Notes: generated by a model from the sequence alone, not told the origin. 40,509 nucleotides of DNA from CAYQPF01 sp964419225 (GCA_964419225.1 CAYQPF010000026.1:1-40509); one strand, 5' to 3'; positions 25,603 through 35,021 are shown, numbered from the stretch's first letter. Numbers and translations: made by a program.

Positions 25603-25911
25603 TTAGAAATTAATCTCATAGTCCACAATTCTACGCTCAGCTCTGGCTTCCATGATGAATGGCATCATTTCTTTATGCAATGGATGGATCTGGTAATTAG
25701 CCAGATCTTCCTTTGTCGCAAACTCTGAATAAAGTACTATATCACTGCTATTATCTGTACAGGAAAAATCAAATCCAACTTCAATGTGAAGCATGCCAGG
25801 GATATTGCCTCTTAATGATTCCAGTTTCTCTTTGATCATCTGAGCATTTTGCTCTTTCGTATTTCCATGAGCTGAATCTTTTAATTTCCATATTACAATA
25901 TGTTTGATCGT
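25603..25911 (-). CDS. Dabb (stress-responsive A/B barrel) domain protein with apparent ACG start
   Basis: A small ferredoxin-like dimeric alpha-beta barrel protein of unknown ligand. The conserved C-terminal half reads IPGMLHIEVGFDF, DIVLYSEFATKEDLANYQIHP and RRIVDYE. The first in-frame ATG (25839) would delete strand 1. Translation upstream gives IKHIVIWKLKDSAHGNTKEQNAQ, which is exactly the family's usual start (MIKHIVxWKLKD), but the codon at the expected Met is ACG (25909-25911). GAGAAG lies five bases before it. No ATG, GTG or TTG occurs between it and the preceding in-frame stop. With ACG as start the protein has 102 residues, the normal family length. The gene therefore either uses ACG or has lost its start. 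Confidence 0.8.
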   Translation of the reverse strand, partial: TIKHIVIWKLKDSAHGNTKEQNAQMIKEKLESLRGNIPGMLHIEVGFDFSCTDNSSDIVLYSEFATKEDLANYQIHPLHKEMMPFIMEARAERRIVDYEINF

Positions 25912-25989
25912 AAAAACTTCTCAATTTTCATGTTAAGTGTTAGGTGATAGTTGTAAAAGCTCGTCAACCAAATGGTTACGAATTACAGT

Positions 25990-27193
<1,204 letters not shown>

Positions 27194-27224
27194 AAGATCC
27201 TCATAAAATATTTAAATTAAATTA

Positions 27225-27244
27225 GGCAGACGTGGGAGTCTGCC
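27225..27244. repeat. Hairpin GGCAGAC/GTCTGCC
   Basis: Seven-base perfect arms with a six-base loop (GTGGGA). On the minus strand it is followed by an AT-rich stretch leading to thrC 30 bases downstream. It could terminate iorBA transcription or be a mobile palindrome. Confidence 0.75.
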
Positions 27245-27278
27245 CTACAAATCTATGTCACTTAATCATGACTCAAGA

Positions 27279-27322
27279 CTGTCCATATCGTCCATACTGT
27301 CCATTGAGTCCATTTAGTCCAC
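27279..27322. repeat. 9-base-period TGGAC repeat, copy 3 (inverted)
   Basis: On the minus strand five units read TGGACTAAA, TGGACTCAA, TGGACAGTA, TGGACGATA and TGGACAGTC. This is the same period and core as the copies at 20317 and 23073, in the opposite orientation. Confidence 0.7.
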
Positions 27323-27392
27323 TCTCAGCTCTCAACTTTTCCCCTGATGCCTGTCTCTGGGGTGAGTTGTTTCCCACTGCCCACTTCTCCCT

Positions 27393-27550
27393 CAACCCTA
27401 TCCTAAATCCTTTCCCTTTTAAAAGGGCAAGGACTTGCCAAAAATGCTCTGCTTTTCGCCCAACACACTTTTTTCCCTAGCAGAATATACCACCCGCTTT
27501 CACTCCCTTCCCTTACTAAAAGGGAAGGGCCGGGGATGGGTTGTCGAAAC
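27393..27550 (-). repeat. Composite palindromic repeat, inverted copy (units A and B)
   Basis: Read on the minus strand, unit A (CGACAACCCATCCCCGG ... TATTCTGCT) contains the 10-base stem CCCTTCCCTT/AAGGGAAGGG (27505-27529). Unit B follows, from AAAGCAGAGC through AAGTCCTTGCCC to AGGATTTAGGATAGGGTT. Both units match the block at 39976-40279 closely. No DUF559 gene is attached to this copy. Confidence 0.85.
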
Positions 27551-27559
27551 TTCACTTTA

Positions 27560-27578
27560 ATTGGGCAAGCTGCCCAAT
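27560..27578. repeat. Hairpin ATTGGGCA/TGCCCAAT
   Basis: Eight-base perfect arms with a three-base loop, 48 bases beyond the iorB stop. No T-run follows on either strand, so its role as terminator is uncertain. Confidence 0.75.
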
Positions 27579-27625
27579 CTCCAAGAGAACAAGGGATTCA
27601 AAGCCCACTGACTACTGGCCACCGC

Positions 27626-28201
27626 CTACTTATTCAGAACATCAAACAGTTTTAAGTTTTCTTCCAGTAATTTACCAGACATCAGATCAGTAAGAGCCTG
27701 TTTGTAGTGTTCTGCTTTGATACCGGGAACCAGATTATTGGAACAGATCTTTGCCAGAAGAACTGTGTTCTGCATCTTAGCAGAATCCAGATCATCCAAA
27801 AAGATTCTATATTCTTTTACATTTCTTCTTTTACATTCAGCTGCAATGACTTCCGGTTCTACTTTAGCCTCTCTGCCAAGTCTGACAGGTAATGGTTGCC
27901 AAACAGCATCGTAATAGATCAAAGTGCCGTTATCTTTGAGAAAAGTGTTCATTCCTCTGAGAGCTTCGTGTCTTTCCAGAGATACTACCATATCGGCTGT
28001 TCCTTCTTTGATCAGGGCATTATGAGCTTTAACTCCAATTCGGACATGGGAGGTAACAGTTCCGCCTCTTTGTGCGAGACCATGTGTATCGACTCCGATT
28101 GCAGAAAATCCTGCATAGTCAACAGCTCTTAGAATGGCTTCGCTTAACAAGCCGATGCCCTGACCGCCAACACCAATGAGAAATATATCAAATCTTTCCA
28201 T
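27626..28201 (-). CDS. iorB: Indolepyruvate:ferredoxin oxidoreductase, beta subunit
   Basis: A 191-residue gamma-type subunit of the 2-oxoacid:ferredoxin oxidoreductase family. Motifs: FLIGVGGQGIGLLSEAI at the N-terminus, DTHGLAQRGGTVTSHVRIG, and MVVSLERHEALRG. Together with IorA it oxidatively decarboxylates arylpyruvates from aromatic amino-acid fermentation, giving aryl-acetyl-CoA and reduced ferredoxin. One base separates it from the iorA stop, so they are a coupled operon. Length is normal for the family. Confidence 0.93.
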   Translation of the reverse strand: MERFDIFLIGVGGQGIGLLSEAILRAVDYAGFSAIGVDTHGLAQRGGTVTSHVRIGVKAHNALIKEGTADMVVSLERHEALRGMNTFLKDNGTLIYYDAVWQPLPVRLGREAKVEPEVIAAECKRRNVKEYRIFLDDLDSAKMQNTVLLAKICSNNLVPGIKAEHYKQALTDLMSGKLLEENLKLFDVLNK

Positions 28202-28202
28202 T

Positions 28203-30083
28203 TTAAACCTCCTTGTCCGCTGATTTGGTCACAATTGCTTCTGACGGGCAGACTTGCTTACAGGAACCATCGCCAATACAAAGGTCTTCCTGTATCCAGA
28301 CTGAGCCATCTGCTTCCCGTTGATAGCTCGGACAAGCGAATTTAGTGACACAAATATGCAGTTGATTGCATTTATCGGTAACTTTTACCGGTTGTGCTGA
28401 AGGCCGGTTTGCTTTCTTTGCTTCTCTGGTAAATTTCAGCATACAAGGATGCTTGGCAATAACAACAGTGAATTCATCCATATCCAGAGCTTCTTTAACC
28501 GCCTGAGTCAGCTTGGCCTGCTGGTAAGTATCAACCTCCCAGATATGTTTGATACCAAAACCTTTAAGCACATCTTTTACAGGTATTTTCTCAGTCACTT
28601 CCCGGAAGTTTTTCCCTACTGCCGGATGATCCTGATGACCTGTCATAGCGGTTGTACCGTTTTCCATGATAATCAAAGTATGCTTATGATTGTTGAAAAC
28701 TGCATTAATAATACCTGGTAATCCGGCATGGAAGAAGGTGGAATCACCCAGGAAAGAAACTACTTTACGTGTTTTATTGAAAAGAGAAAGTCCTTCGGCT
28801 GTCCCGTTGGAATGTCCCATGGAAAGGAGCATTTGACCCATATAGTAAGGTTCCATATAAGCCAGACTGTGGCAGCCGATATCGCCTACAGTGATAGCAT
28901 TATCCTGCAAAGCAAGTCTTATAGCATGGAAGGCAGAGCGATGTCCACAACCCGGGCACATTTGAGCAGGTCTTCCGCTTAAAAATGGTTTCTTAGTATC
29001 TTTGTTCGGAGTAAAGACAATTTCATCAGGCCAGGTCTTATGAAGAATTTCCTGAACTTTGGCTGCTGAATACTCGTTTTCCCAATCCAATAAATCGCAT
29101 TTACCGATTATTTTGGTCTGGATTTTTTCTTCATAAGCTATTGCCTTGATCTCTCTTTCGATGATATCATCAAGCTCTTCCAGAATCTTTACTTCTTTAT
29201 GAGCATTGAGAAACTCGGTTATCATTTTCCTGGGTAAAGGATAAACCACACCAAGTTTAAGAATATCCGGTTTGAATGCAGATTCTTCCAATACATCCAG
29301 CAGCGATAGATAGGGGAGACCCATGGTGATAATTCCCTTTTCATTTTGATTATGAAAAACCTGATTGAACGGGGTAGTTTCACAATATTCCTTAAAGCTC
29401 TCAAGTTTGGACAGGGCTTTTCTCTTAAGAGGAAAAACATCCTTGGTAATAGGTACATAAGGCCCATTTTTAGCATCAAACTTCGGCTCATCACTAAAAA
29501 CAGTTGGAATGTATTCGTTAAATTTTACTTTTTGCTTAGCATGACAGACATGGGTAGTTAATCTGAGAATAATGGGCATTTTTCTGTCACGGGATAGATG
29601 CATAGCTTCTTTATACATTTCATATGCTTCCTGAGGATTGGCAGGTTCGAAGACAGGGATATAGGACATGTAAGCGAAATGCCGGTTATCCTGCTCATTC
29701 TGGGAAGAATTTGCACCCGGATCATCTCCCAGGATCACAACCATTCCTCCGATGAGTTCCATCATCGAAAGCTGCACAAAGGAATCAGCAGCGACATTCA
29801 GTCCAACGCTCTTGAAGAAAACGCAGGAACTGTGTCCATTAATTGAGGCTCCATAAGCAACTTCAAGAGCTACTTTTTCATTAACTGAGAACTCGAAATA
29901 CAAGGGATTCCGGTCTTTAGGAAGACCGGCCAAAGCAATGGCTATTTCCGGTGTAGGTGAACCGGGATATGAGGTCACTACCCGGGTTCCGGCTTCCAAC
30001 ATGGCTCTGACTATTGCGGAATTTCCCATCATGATTTCGGAAAAACTCTCCTTCTGTAATAAGGCTTCTCCTAATTTTTTCAT
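28203..30083 (-). CDS. iorA: Indolepyruvate:ferredoxin oxidoreductase, alpha subunit
   Basis: A 626-residue fused subunit. The N-terminal pyrimidine-binding domain has SYPGSPTPEIA and EFSVNEKVALEVAYGAS. The TPP-binding part has CPGCGHRSAFHAI, GDIGCHSLAY and FLGDSTFFHAGLPGIINAVFN with the ENGTTAMTGHQDHP region. The C-terminus is a ferredoxin-like domain. Its cysteines are C572, C578, C584 and C602, C608, C612: in both CxxCxxC motifs the second Cys is replaced, by Leu575 and Asp605 (CIGDGSC). Asp at this place is a known ligand in Pyrococcus furiosus ferredoxin. ATG at 30083 has AAGGAG eight bases upstream. Confidence 0.93.
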   Translation of the reverse strand: MKKLGEALLQKESFSEIMMGNSAIVRAMLEAGTRVVTSYPGSPTPEIAIALAGLPKDRNPLYFEFSVNEKVALEVAYGASINGHSSCVFFKSVGLNVAADSFVQLSMMELIGGMVVILGDDPGANSSQNEQDNRHFAYMSYIPVFEPANPQEAYEMYKEAMHLSRDRKMPIILRLTTHVCHAKQKVKFNEYIPTVFSDEPKFDAKNGPYVPITKDVFPLKRKALSKLESFKEYCETTPFNQVFHNQNEKGIITMGLPYLSLLDVLEESAFKPDILKLGVVYPLPRKMITEFLNAHKEVKILEELDDIIEREIKAIAYEEKIQTKIIGKCDLLDWENEYSAAKVQEILHKTWPDEIVFTPNKDTKKPFLSGRPAQMCPGCGHRSAFHAIRLALQDNAITVGDIGCHSLAYMEPYYMGQMLLSMGHSNGTAEGLSLFNKTRKVVSFLGDSTFFHAGLPGIINAVFNNHKHTLIIMENGTTAMTGHQDHPAVGKNFREVTEKIPVKDVLKGFGIKHIWEVDTYQQAKLTQAVKEALDMDEFTVVIAKHPCMLKFTREAKKANRPSAQPVKVTDKCNQLHICVTKFACPSYQREADGSVWIQEDLCIGDGSCKQVCPSEAIVTKSADKEV

Positions 30084-30113
30084 CTAAACTCTCCTTGCTC
30101 TTTAAGCAAATAG

Positions 30114-30143
30114 ATAATAATTATTTTTATATTTATCAGACAA
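30114..30143 (-). promoter_or_regulatory. Candidate promoter of iorAB
   Basis: On the minus strand TTGTCT (30138-30143) is followed by 18 bases and TATTAT (30114-30119), five of six -10 bases. It lies about 30 bases before the iorA start. Confidence 0.4.
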
Positions 30144-30237
30144 GATTTATCTGATATATGGTTCTATTTAATAAAATATGATAATTTGCCAGAAAATCAA
30201 GAAATAGTTTTAAGTTTGTAATAAAGACATTTAATAG

Positions 30238-30350
30238 AACGCGGATGACGCTGATCAGGCAGATAATCTCAGATTGAAAAGTATGAGATGAGTCATTTTA
30301 ACTAATGTTGATTTTGTGTCTTTTGTGCCTTATGTGGTTAATTAAAATAT
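30238..30350. repeat. Intergenic sequence resembling widespread repeat boilerplate
   Basis: Two stretches, AACGCGGATGACGCTGATCA with its continuation (30238-30290) and TTTTGTGTCTTTTGTGCCTT with its continuation TATGTGGTTAATT (about 30313-30345), have the style of dispersed noncoding repeats I associate with Bacteroidetes- and FCB-type genomes. Only single copies lie in this window. No gene is seen in 30144-30363. Confidence 0.4.
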
Positions 30351-30363
30351 GCGGAGTGGAATC

Positions 30364-31140
30364 TCATTTTTTAGGCAATAACGGGATAAAAGAACTGGTT
30401 TTTCTAATGTACTCTTTGTATTCAGGATTGTATTCATACTTCTTCTCCAGAAGAGGCACACCCGATACTTTCAGTAAAAGAAGAGTTATTATCACAGGAC
30501 TGAAAATAGCTATCCATCCATGCTGAACATTCAGAGTGATAAAGAAAATGCCCCACCACATAGCTGATTCACCGAAGTAATTAGGATGGCGGGTATATTT
30601 CCACAGTCCTTGGTTCATGATTTTACCTTTGTTGTTGGGATCAAGCTTAAAACTACGCATCTGTGCATCACCAACTGCTTCAAAAAAGAACCCTGTTAAC
30701 CATAGACAAAGACCAATTATATCTAAATAATTGATATGATCCGGCTGATCCTGAGTAAGTAGAAAAAGAGGATAAGCGATAGTTAGCATAAAGAAACCCT
30801 GCAGAAGAAAAACTTGCAGATAGCTGCGGATGATCCAATATTTGCCCCAATCATGCTTCCACTGTGCATAACGAAAATCTTCTTTTTTCCCTTTGTTCCT
30901 GATGAAAATATAAAAAGCTAATCTGAGACCCCAGATAAAAACTAAAGTGCTGACCAGTATTCTCCTCAAATGATATTCCCGGACAAGAATCAGAAACATA
31001 ACCGTGATTAGAATAAATCCCATTCCCCAGGCAATATCGACAATATCGTTCTTTTTGAGTACTACTGCTAAAATAAAAAGCAGATTCATATAGATAAAAA
31101 TAGTACCACAGACAAGACCAATAGCATTAAAATCAATCAT
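30364..31140 (-). CDS. DUF1295 membrane protein (steroid-5-alpha-reductase/ICMT-like fold)
   Basis: A 258-residue integral membrane protein with about six or seven hydrophobic segments. The DUF1295 hallmarks are ILAVVLKKNDIVDIAWGMGF near the start, WGLRLAFYIFIRNKGKKEDFRY, GKIMNQGLWKYTRHPNYFGES, and the C-terminal LLEKKYEYNPEYKEYIRKTSSFIP. The RHPNYFGE motif binds the NADPH or SAM cofactor in relatives; the bacterial substrate is unknown. The start ATG lies eight bases inside the FakAB-like gene, so it is co-translated with it. The context suggests a lipid-related reaction. Confidence 0.88.
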   Translation of the reverse strand: MIDFNAIGLVCGTIFIYMNLLFILAVVLKKNDIVDIAWGMGFILITVMFLILVREYHLRRILVSTLVFIWGLRLAFYIFIRNKGKKEDFRYAQWKHDWGKYWIIRSYLQVFLLQGFFMLTIAYPLFLLTQDQPDHINYLDIIGLCLWLTGFFFEAVGDAQMRSFKLDPNNKGKIMNQGLWKYTRHPNYFGESAMWWGIFFITLNVQHGWIAIFSPVIITLLLLKVSGVPLLEKKYEYNPEYKEYIRKTSSFIPLLPKK

Positions 31141-32908
31141 AAGCGACTCCGATTCCTACAGCTCCAACTCCGTTATGTACGCCTACTACCGGTGAAAGTG
31201 GCATAATGTAAGCTGGCTTTTTCCCTGTCAGGGCAGTTAATATTTCAGCGTATTTTTCAGCCCTGGCCTGTGCATCAGCATGCACAATAGCATATTCCCA
31301 GAGAGTTTGGTGTTGCAATTCCTTTTCAATAATTTCTATGATTTTATCCATATTACTTTTACGGCTGAAGCTCTTGCCATACGCTAAGGCCTTGCCTTCT
31401 GCATCCAGAGATATTATCGGTTTTAGGTTCAAAATAGTAGCAATTAGTCCTGTCAGGGGTTTCACTCTTCCGCCTCTGACCATATACTTCAGGGTATTGA
31501 TATCTGTATAGATTTTTGTCCGGGCTATCCATTGATCAGATTTACGGACTATATCTGCAAAACTCATTCCTTCTGCTACAGCTCTGGCTATTCTAAGAGT
31601 TACCAGCCCTTCGGACACAGAAAGCTGACGAGTGTTGATTGCTGCCACTTTATCGCTATCCATTTGAGCAACCAGAGTAGAAGAGGTTTGAAAAATTCCG
31701 CTCAGTTTATCTGATATATGGACAGCAATGACATGGTCATAGTTATTTTTAGTAAATTCCAGACAACTCTTTACTGTTGCTGGCGAGGGTTGTGAACTGA
31801 CGGGATGTGCTTCGTCATGTTTGAGCAAATGATAGAATCTTTCCGGACTGATAGTAATCGTGTCCAGGAAGGATTTATTACCAAAATTGATCCCGAAGGG
31901 GATTCTGCTTATCTGATATTCATCGATGATACTTTGCGGTAGATCACATGCTGTATCTGTTACAATACCAATAGGATACTTTCTTTCATGACTTATTTGA
32001 TATTGCCGTAGCATATCATCAACTTTTGTCCCAGTGACCTCACCTATTTGAAATAGCTTACTAAAAAGTTTGTCCGGCTCATTTGTATGAATATGAATAT
32101 GCAGCTTTGCTTGATCACCTGCAAGAATTAAAGAATCGCCAAATGAACTGATTATTTCTTTCAAATCAGGAATTGGATAAGGTGAATTACTCAATATTGC
32201 TTCAGTACAATATCGGTATTTGTCCGGTGCTGCAGGATGAACTAAAAGTTGTCCTTTGTCGGGAAGATTGCTGATAAGAGAAGAATCTTTCAAAGAACCG
32301 CTGTGGATGTATTCAACCACTCCTTCCAGAAATGTGACAAAACCGCTTGCACCTGCATCTACGACACCGGCATCCGCCAGGACTTTCAGTTTGAGGGGTG
32401 TTTCCTGCAGAGATTTTCTGGCTACTGTTAAGGAAGCAGTCAGCAGATGAAGAAAGTCAGCAGTTGTAGTACTCAGTTTGACCAGAGTTTCAGCCCACTC
32501 CCTGATAACAGTCAGCATCGTACCTTCGACAGGATTCAGCATAGCTGAATAGAGATGCTTTACGGCACTGTGTGCACCTGAAGCGAAGTGTTTGACTGTC
32601 ATTATCCCCATTTCGGGCATTTCATGGCTCAAACCATGCAGATATTGGGCAAAGATCTTGCCTGAATTACCTCGGGCTCCATTCAATGCAGAATCAGCAA
32701 TAGAGTGTAGGGTTTCTTTAAAAGTACTCCCAATTCTGCTGCTCTCCAAAATTGCCTGCATAGTCATGGCAAGATTAATACCTGTATCAGCATCGGCTAC
32801 CGGAAAAACATTGATTTTATTCAGGTAAGCCTGATTCTTGATCACAGCATTACCACCAGCCAGAAGTCCGCGATAAAATCTCATTCCATCCAAATACTTG
32901 ATCTGCAT
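31133..32908 (-). CDS. Fused fatty-acid kinase: DAK2 (FakA-like) plus DegV (FakB-like)
   Basis: A 591-residue two-part protein. Residues 1-200 are a DAK2/DhaL kinase domain with the Mg-ATP aspartates in NVFPVADADTGINLAM (Asp39, Asp41) and LNGARGNSGKIFAQYLHG. A middle section (about 225-300) has YRYCTEAIL and LHIHIHTNEP, matching FakA's central domain. Residues 312-591 are a DegV/FakB lipid-binding domain (IGIVTDTACDLP, SSQPSPATV, TRQLSVSEGLV, YMVRGGRVKPL, VVGVHNGVGAVGI). In Firmicutes, FakA phosphorylates fatty acids held by separate FakB proteins; here kinase and carrier are one chain. It follows the lipocalin gene by four bases. Confidence 0.9.
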   Translation of the reverse strand: MQIKYLDGMRFYRGLLAGGNAVIKNQAYLNKINVFPVADADTGINLAMTMQAILESSRIGSTFKETLHSIADSALNGARGNSGKIFAQYLHGLSHEMPEMGIMTVKHFASGAHSAVKHLYSAMLNPVEGTMLTVIREWAETLVKLSTTTADFLHLLTASLTVARKSLQETPLKLKVLADAGVVDAGASGFVTFLEGVVEYIHSGSLKDSSLISNLPDKGQLLVHPAAPDKYRYCTEAILSNSPYPIPDLKEIISSFGDSLILAGDQAKLHIHIHTNEPDKLFSKLFQIGEVTGTKVDDMLRQYQISHERKYPIGIVTDTACDLPQSIIDEYQISRIPFGINFGNKSFLDTITISPERFYHLLKHDEAHPVSSQPSPATVKSCLEFTKNNYDHVIAVHISDKLSGIFQTSSTLVAQMDSDKVAAINTRQLSVSEGLVTLRIARAVAEGMSFADIVRKSDQWIARTKIYTDINTLKYMVRGGRVKPLTGLIATILNLKPIISLDAEGKALAYGKSFSRKSNMDKIIEIIEKELQHQTLWEYAIVHADAQARAEKYAEILTALTGKKPAYIMPLSPVVGVHNGVGAVGIGVAYD

Positions 32909-32912
32909 TTTT

Positions 32913-33428
32913 TCAATTCCAGATTTGAGGCATTTTTACCAGCTTTTCAGTTTTGTACCCTTCTTTTTGCAGATTAGTCAGAATGACTTGATAATCCGGC
33001 TCAGAAATCGTTGGAGTTCTACTCATTATCCAGACATATTTTTTGTTAGGTACGCCTATGACTGTATATCTGTAATCATCGGCTAAATCTATGACTAAAT
33101 AAGGATACCAGAAAGGTTTAAATATCTGTACCCGCCACTCGGCTTTGGTGGAGTGATTGTAGATTTTACCTTTCGGTGTAAGAGTTTTCTCTTTGCCGGT
33201 CGGACTGCCTTTTCTGAATTTATATGTTATAGCAATAGTTCCATCCTTGTTCATAGAGTAGCTCTCAATGCCGTTTACGGCATTTTTCTCGATCATATTA
33301 GGAAGAATCGCTATAACATACCAACTGCCCATAAATCTGTCCAAATCAACCATCGGAACTGTTTTATGTTCTTTTGTACAGGATGTCAGTAAACCTATCA
33401 GCACAGCAAGTTTGATGAATTTCATCAT
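32913..33428 (-). CDS. blc: Bacterial lipocalin (Blc-like lipoprotein)
   Basis: A 171-residue outer-membrane lipoprotein of the lipocalin family. The signal peptide ends in GLLTSC. The GxW motif is present as DRFMGSWYVIAILPNMIEKN, with VNGIESYSMNKDGTIAITYKFRKG and later YRYTVIGVPNKKYVWIMSRTP, both standard in Blc. Blc proteins bind lysophospholipids or fatty acids and are linked to membrane stress. Its ATG overlaps the glutathione peroxidase stop by four bases, and the fatty-acid kinase follows at once. Length is normal. Confidence 0.92.
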   Translation of the reverse strand: MMKFIKLAVLIGLLTSCTKEHKTVPMVDLDRFMGSWYVIAILPNMIEKNAVNGIESYSMNKDGTIAITYKFRKGSPTGKEKTLTPKGKIYNHSTKAEWRVQIFKPFWYPYLVIDLADDYRYTVIGVPNKKYVWIMSRTPTISEPDYQVILTNLQKEGYKTEKLVKMPQIWN

Positions 33429-33979
33429 TTCAAAGCCTTTTCAATGGAAGCAAGGACATCTTTATCCAAAGGTGTTGTGGTAGAGCCAAACCTGTTTATT
33501 ATTTTACCATCTTTTGAAATGAGAAACTTATTGAAATTCCAACTGATTTTGCCTCCAAACTCAGGATTCGTTACTTTATCTGTGAGATATTTATAAAGAG
33601 GATGGATTGTTTTACCGGCAACAGATATTTTCTCAAACATGGGAAAGGAAACCCCAAACTTCAGACGGCAAAAGCTTTCAATATCCTTATTCTCGCCTGG
33701 CTCCTGATTCAAAAAATTGTTGGCTGGGAAGCCGAGAATCACCAACCCATCTTTTTCATATAGTTTATACAATTCCTGTAATCCGTCATATTGTTTTGTG
33801 AATCCGCATTTACTGGCAGTATTAACGATCAGCAATACTTTTCCTTTGTAAGTCTCCAGTTTCACTTCTTTACCGTCAATACTCTTCATCGTAAAGTCAT
33901 ATATAGATGTTGCTGCAAGCATAGTAATACCTCCTAAAAGTATCATAATTAGCATAATGTGTATATTTATTCGAAACAT
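33425..33979 (-). CDS. Glutathione peroxidase family protein, probably exported
   Basis: A 184-residue thiol peroxidase. The N-terminus (about 25 residues, IHIMLIMILLGGITMLAA) is hydrophobic and looks like a signal peptide or anchor. The peroxidatic Cys is in NTASKCGFTKQYDGLQELY, and the WNFNKFL motif is intact. The usual FPCNQF is FPANNF here, so the tetrad Gln is Asn and the Cys often found there is Ala; many bacterial relatives show the same variant. Likely electron donor is thioredoxin. It is the first gene of a four-gene operon (peroxidase, lipocalin, fatty-acid kinase, DUF1295) that suggests repair or salvage of oxidised or released lipids. ATG at 33979 has AAGGAG upstream. Confidence 0.9.
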   Translation of the reverse strand: MFRINIHIMLIMILLGGITMLAATSIYDFTMKSIDGKEVKLETYKGKVLLIVNTASKCGFTKQYDGLQELYKLYEKDGLVILGFPANNFLNQEPGENKDIESFCRLKFGVSFPMFEKISVAGKTIHPLYKYLTDKVTNPEFGGKISWNFNKFLISKDGKIINRFGSTTTPLDKDVLASIEKALK

Positions 33980-34050
33980 GATTTCTCCTTATCTTTAATT
34001 TCAAATCAAGATATATAACAAAATATGGTCTGGAAGATGAATTTAAAAAA

Positions 34051-34800
34051 CTACAGTTTTAGCGTTACTCCCAGTACAACATAGTTGAATAAGGCAAATC
34101 CATAGACCTTATCATTGTCAGAACCACCTTCTAAAAGACGATAACCTGCCTTCAAAGATACTTTTTTGTTAATCGCATAAGTTGCAGCCAGCAACACATC
34201 CTCTGCTCTTCCCTGAGGTGCAGCCAGTGCATCCCCATCCAGTATAAAAGAAAACTTCTCAGAGAAATTATGCATATAACGGAAATTGATGATAGGAACA
34301 AATCCAACATTAGATTTTTCTCCGGAAAGACCACCACCTTTTAAGGCTATTTTTGCATCCCTGATCTTTGCTGTTAAACCCATTCCAAATTCATTTACCG
34401 GTGTTTTAACAAAGTCATAACGATATGTCAGGCGGTAAGAATTGAACATATATGTGGCATTGATCTTTACATCTGCCGGAAAAAGTACTCCTGCAAATTC
34501 GACCGGTTTGGTAAATTTGCCTGAAGGTTTCACTTCCAGTGGTGCATAAAGGGCAGTTAGTGAATGTCTTTCTCCAAAAGATTGAATTACCTTTAACCGA
34601 AAGAAAGGTTGTGCGTCAGAGGAAAGATCATTTGTCAGAGAAAATCTTGTTCCTGTATCTCCGGGTATTCCTACGTCGTTCATTGAGCTATATACAAGTC
34701 CTGATTCCAAATCAAAGCTTGTTTGAGCAAATCCAAGAGTGATCCAAAAAGTAAGAAGAACCACCAGGATCTGTATGGAATATATATTATTTAATTTCAT
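34051..34800 (-). CDS. Outer-membrane beta-barrel protein
   Basis: A 249-residue protein with a signal peptide cleaved after GFAQ (about residue 25). The mature part is a series of amphipathic beta strands (for example HSLTALYAPLEV, NSYRLTYRYDFV, EFGMGLTAKIRDAKIAL, KKVSLKAGYRLLEGG), ending LFNYVVLGVTLKL. The size and strand pattern fit an eight- to ten-stranded OmpW/OmpA-type barrel. Conserved AGYRLLEGG resembles the late strand of such proteins. Function is unknown. It is monocistronic, 70 bases beyond the peroxidase operon, with AAGGAG at its start and TTGACA on the minus strand at 34841-34846, about 40 bases upstream. Confidence 0.82.
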   Translation of the reverse strand: MKLNNIYSIQILVVLLTFWITLGFAQTSFDLESGLVYSSMNDVGIPGDTGTRFSLTNDLSSDAQPFFRLKVIQSFGERHSLTALYAPLEVKPSGKFTKPVEFAGVLFPADVKINATYMFNSYRLTYRYDFVKTPVNEFGMGLTAKIRDAKIALKGGGLSGEKSNVGFVPIINFRYMHNFSEKFSFILDGDALAAPQGRAEDVLLAATYAINKKVSLKAGYRLLEGGSDNDKVYGFALFNYVVLGVTLKL

Positions 34801-35021
34801 ATTATCTCCTTTTCATAAAACTTAACGAAAATCATAGTAATGTCAATTAAAAAGTATTCTATTGTATTTTGCTGAATCTTTTTCCTGTGAGGTTATCCTT
34901 TTTTACAATCCCTCTGACAAGCAAATACGCTTAAAGATCTATAACAAATTTCAACCGATTAATTCCTTCTCCCTACCAGTAAGAAGGATGAGTGTCTTAC
35001 GTCCTATCTTTCAGGAATCTA

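Larger units (their letters stand above)
27194..27625. other. 432-base repeat-filled intergenic region
   Basis: No gene is present between thrC and iorB. In order it holds a hairpin (27225-27244), a 9-base-period repeat (27279-27322), a TCTCAGCTCTCAAC stretch, an inverted copy of the palindromic repeat that surrounds the DUF559 gene (27393-27550), and a second hairpin (27560-27578). It is the densest repeat area in the window apart from 39957-40290. Confidence 0.8.

Noticed and set aside
27232..27480. Plus-strand ORF in the iorB-thrC gap
   Set aside because: It is composed of the hairpin, the 9-base repeat and the inverted A/B repeat, with no protein features.
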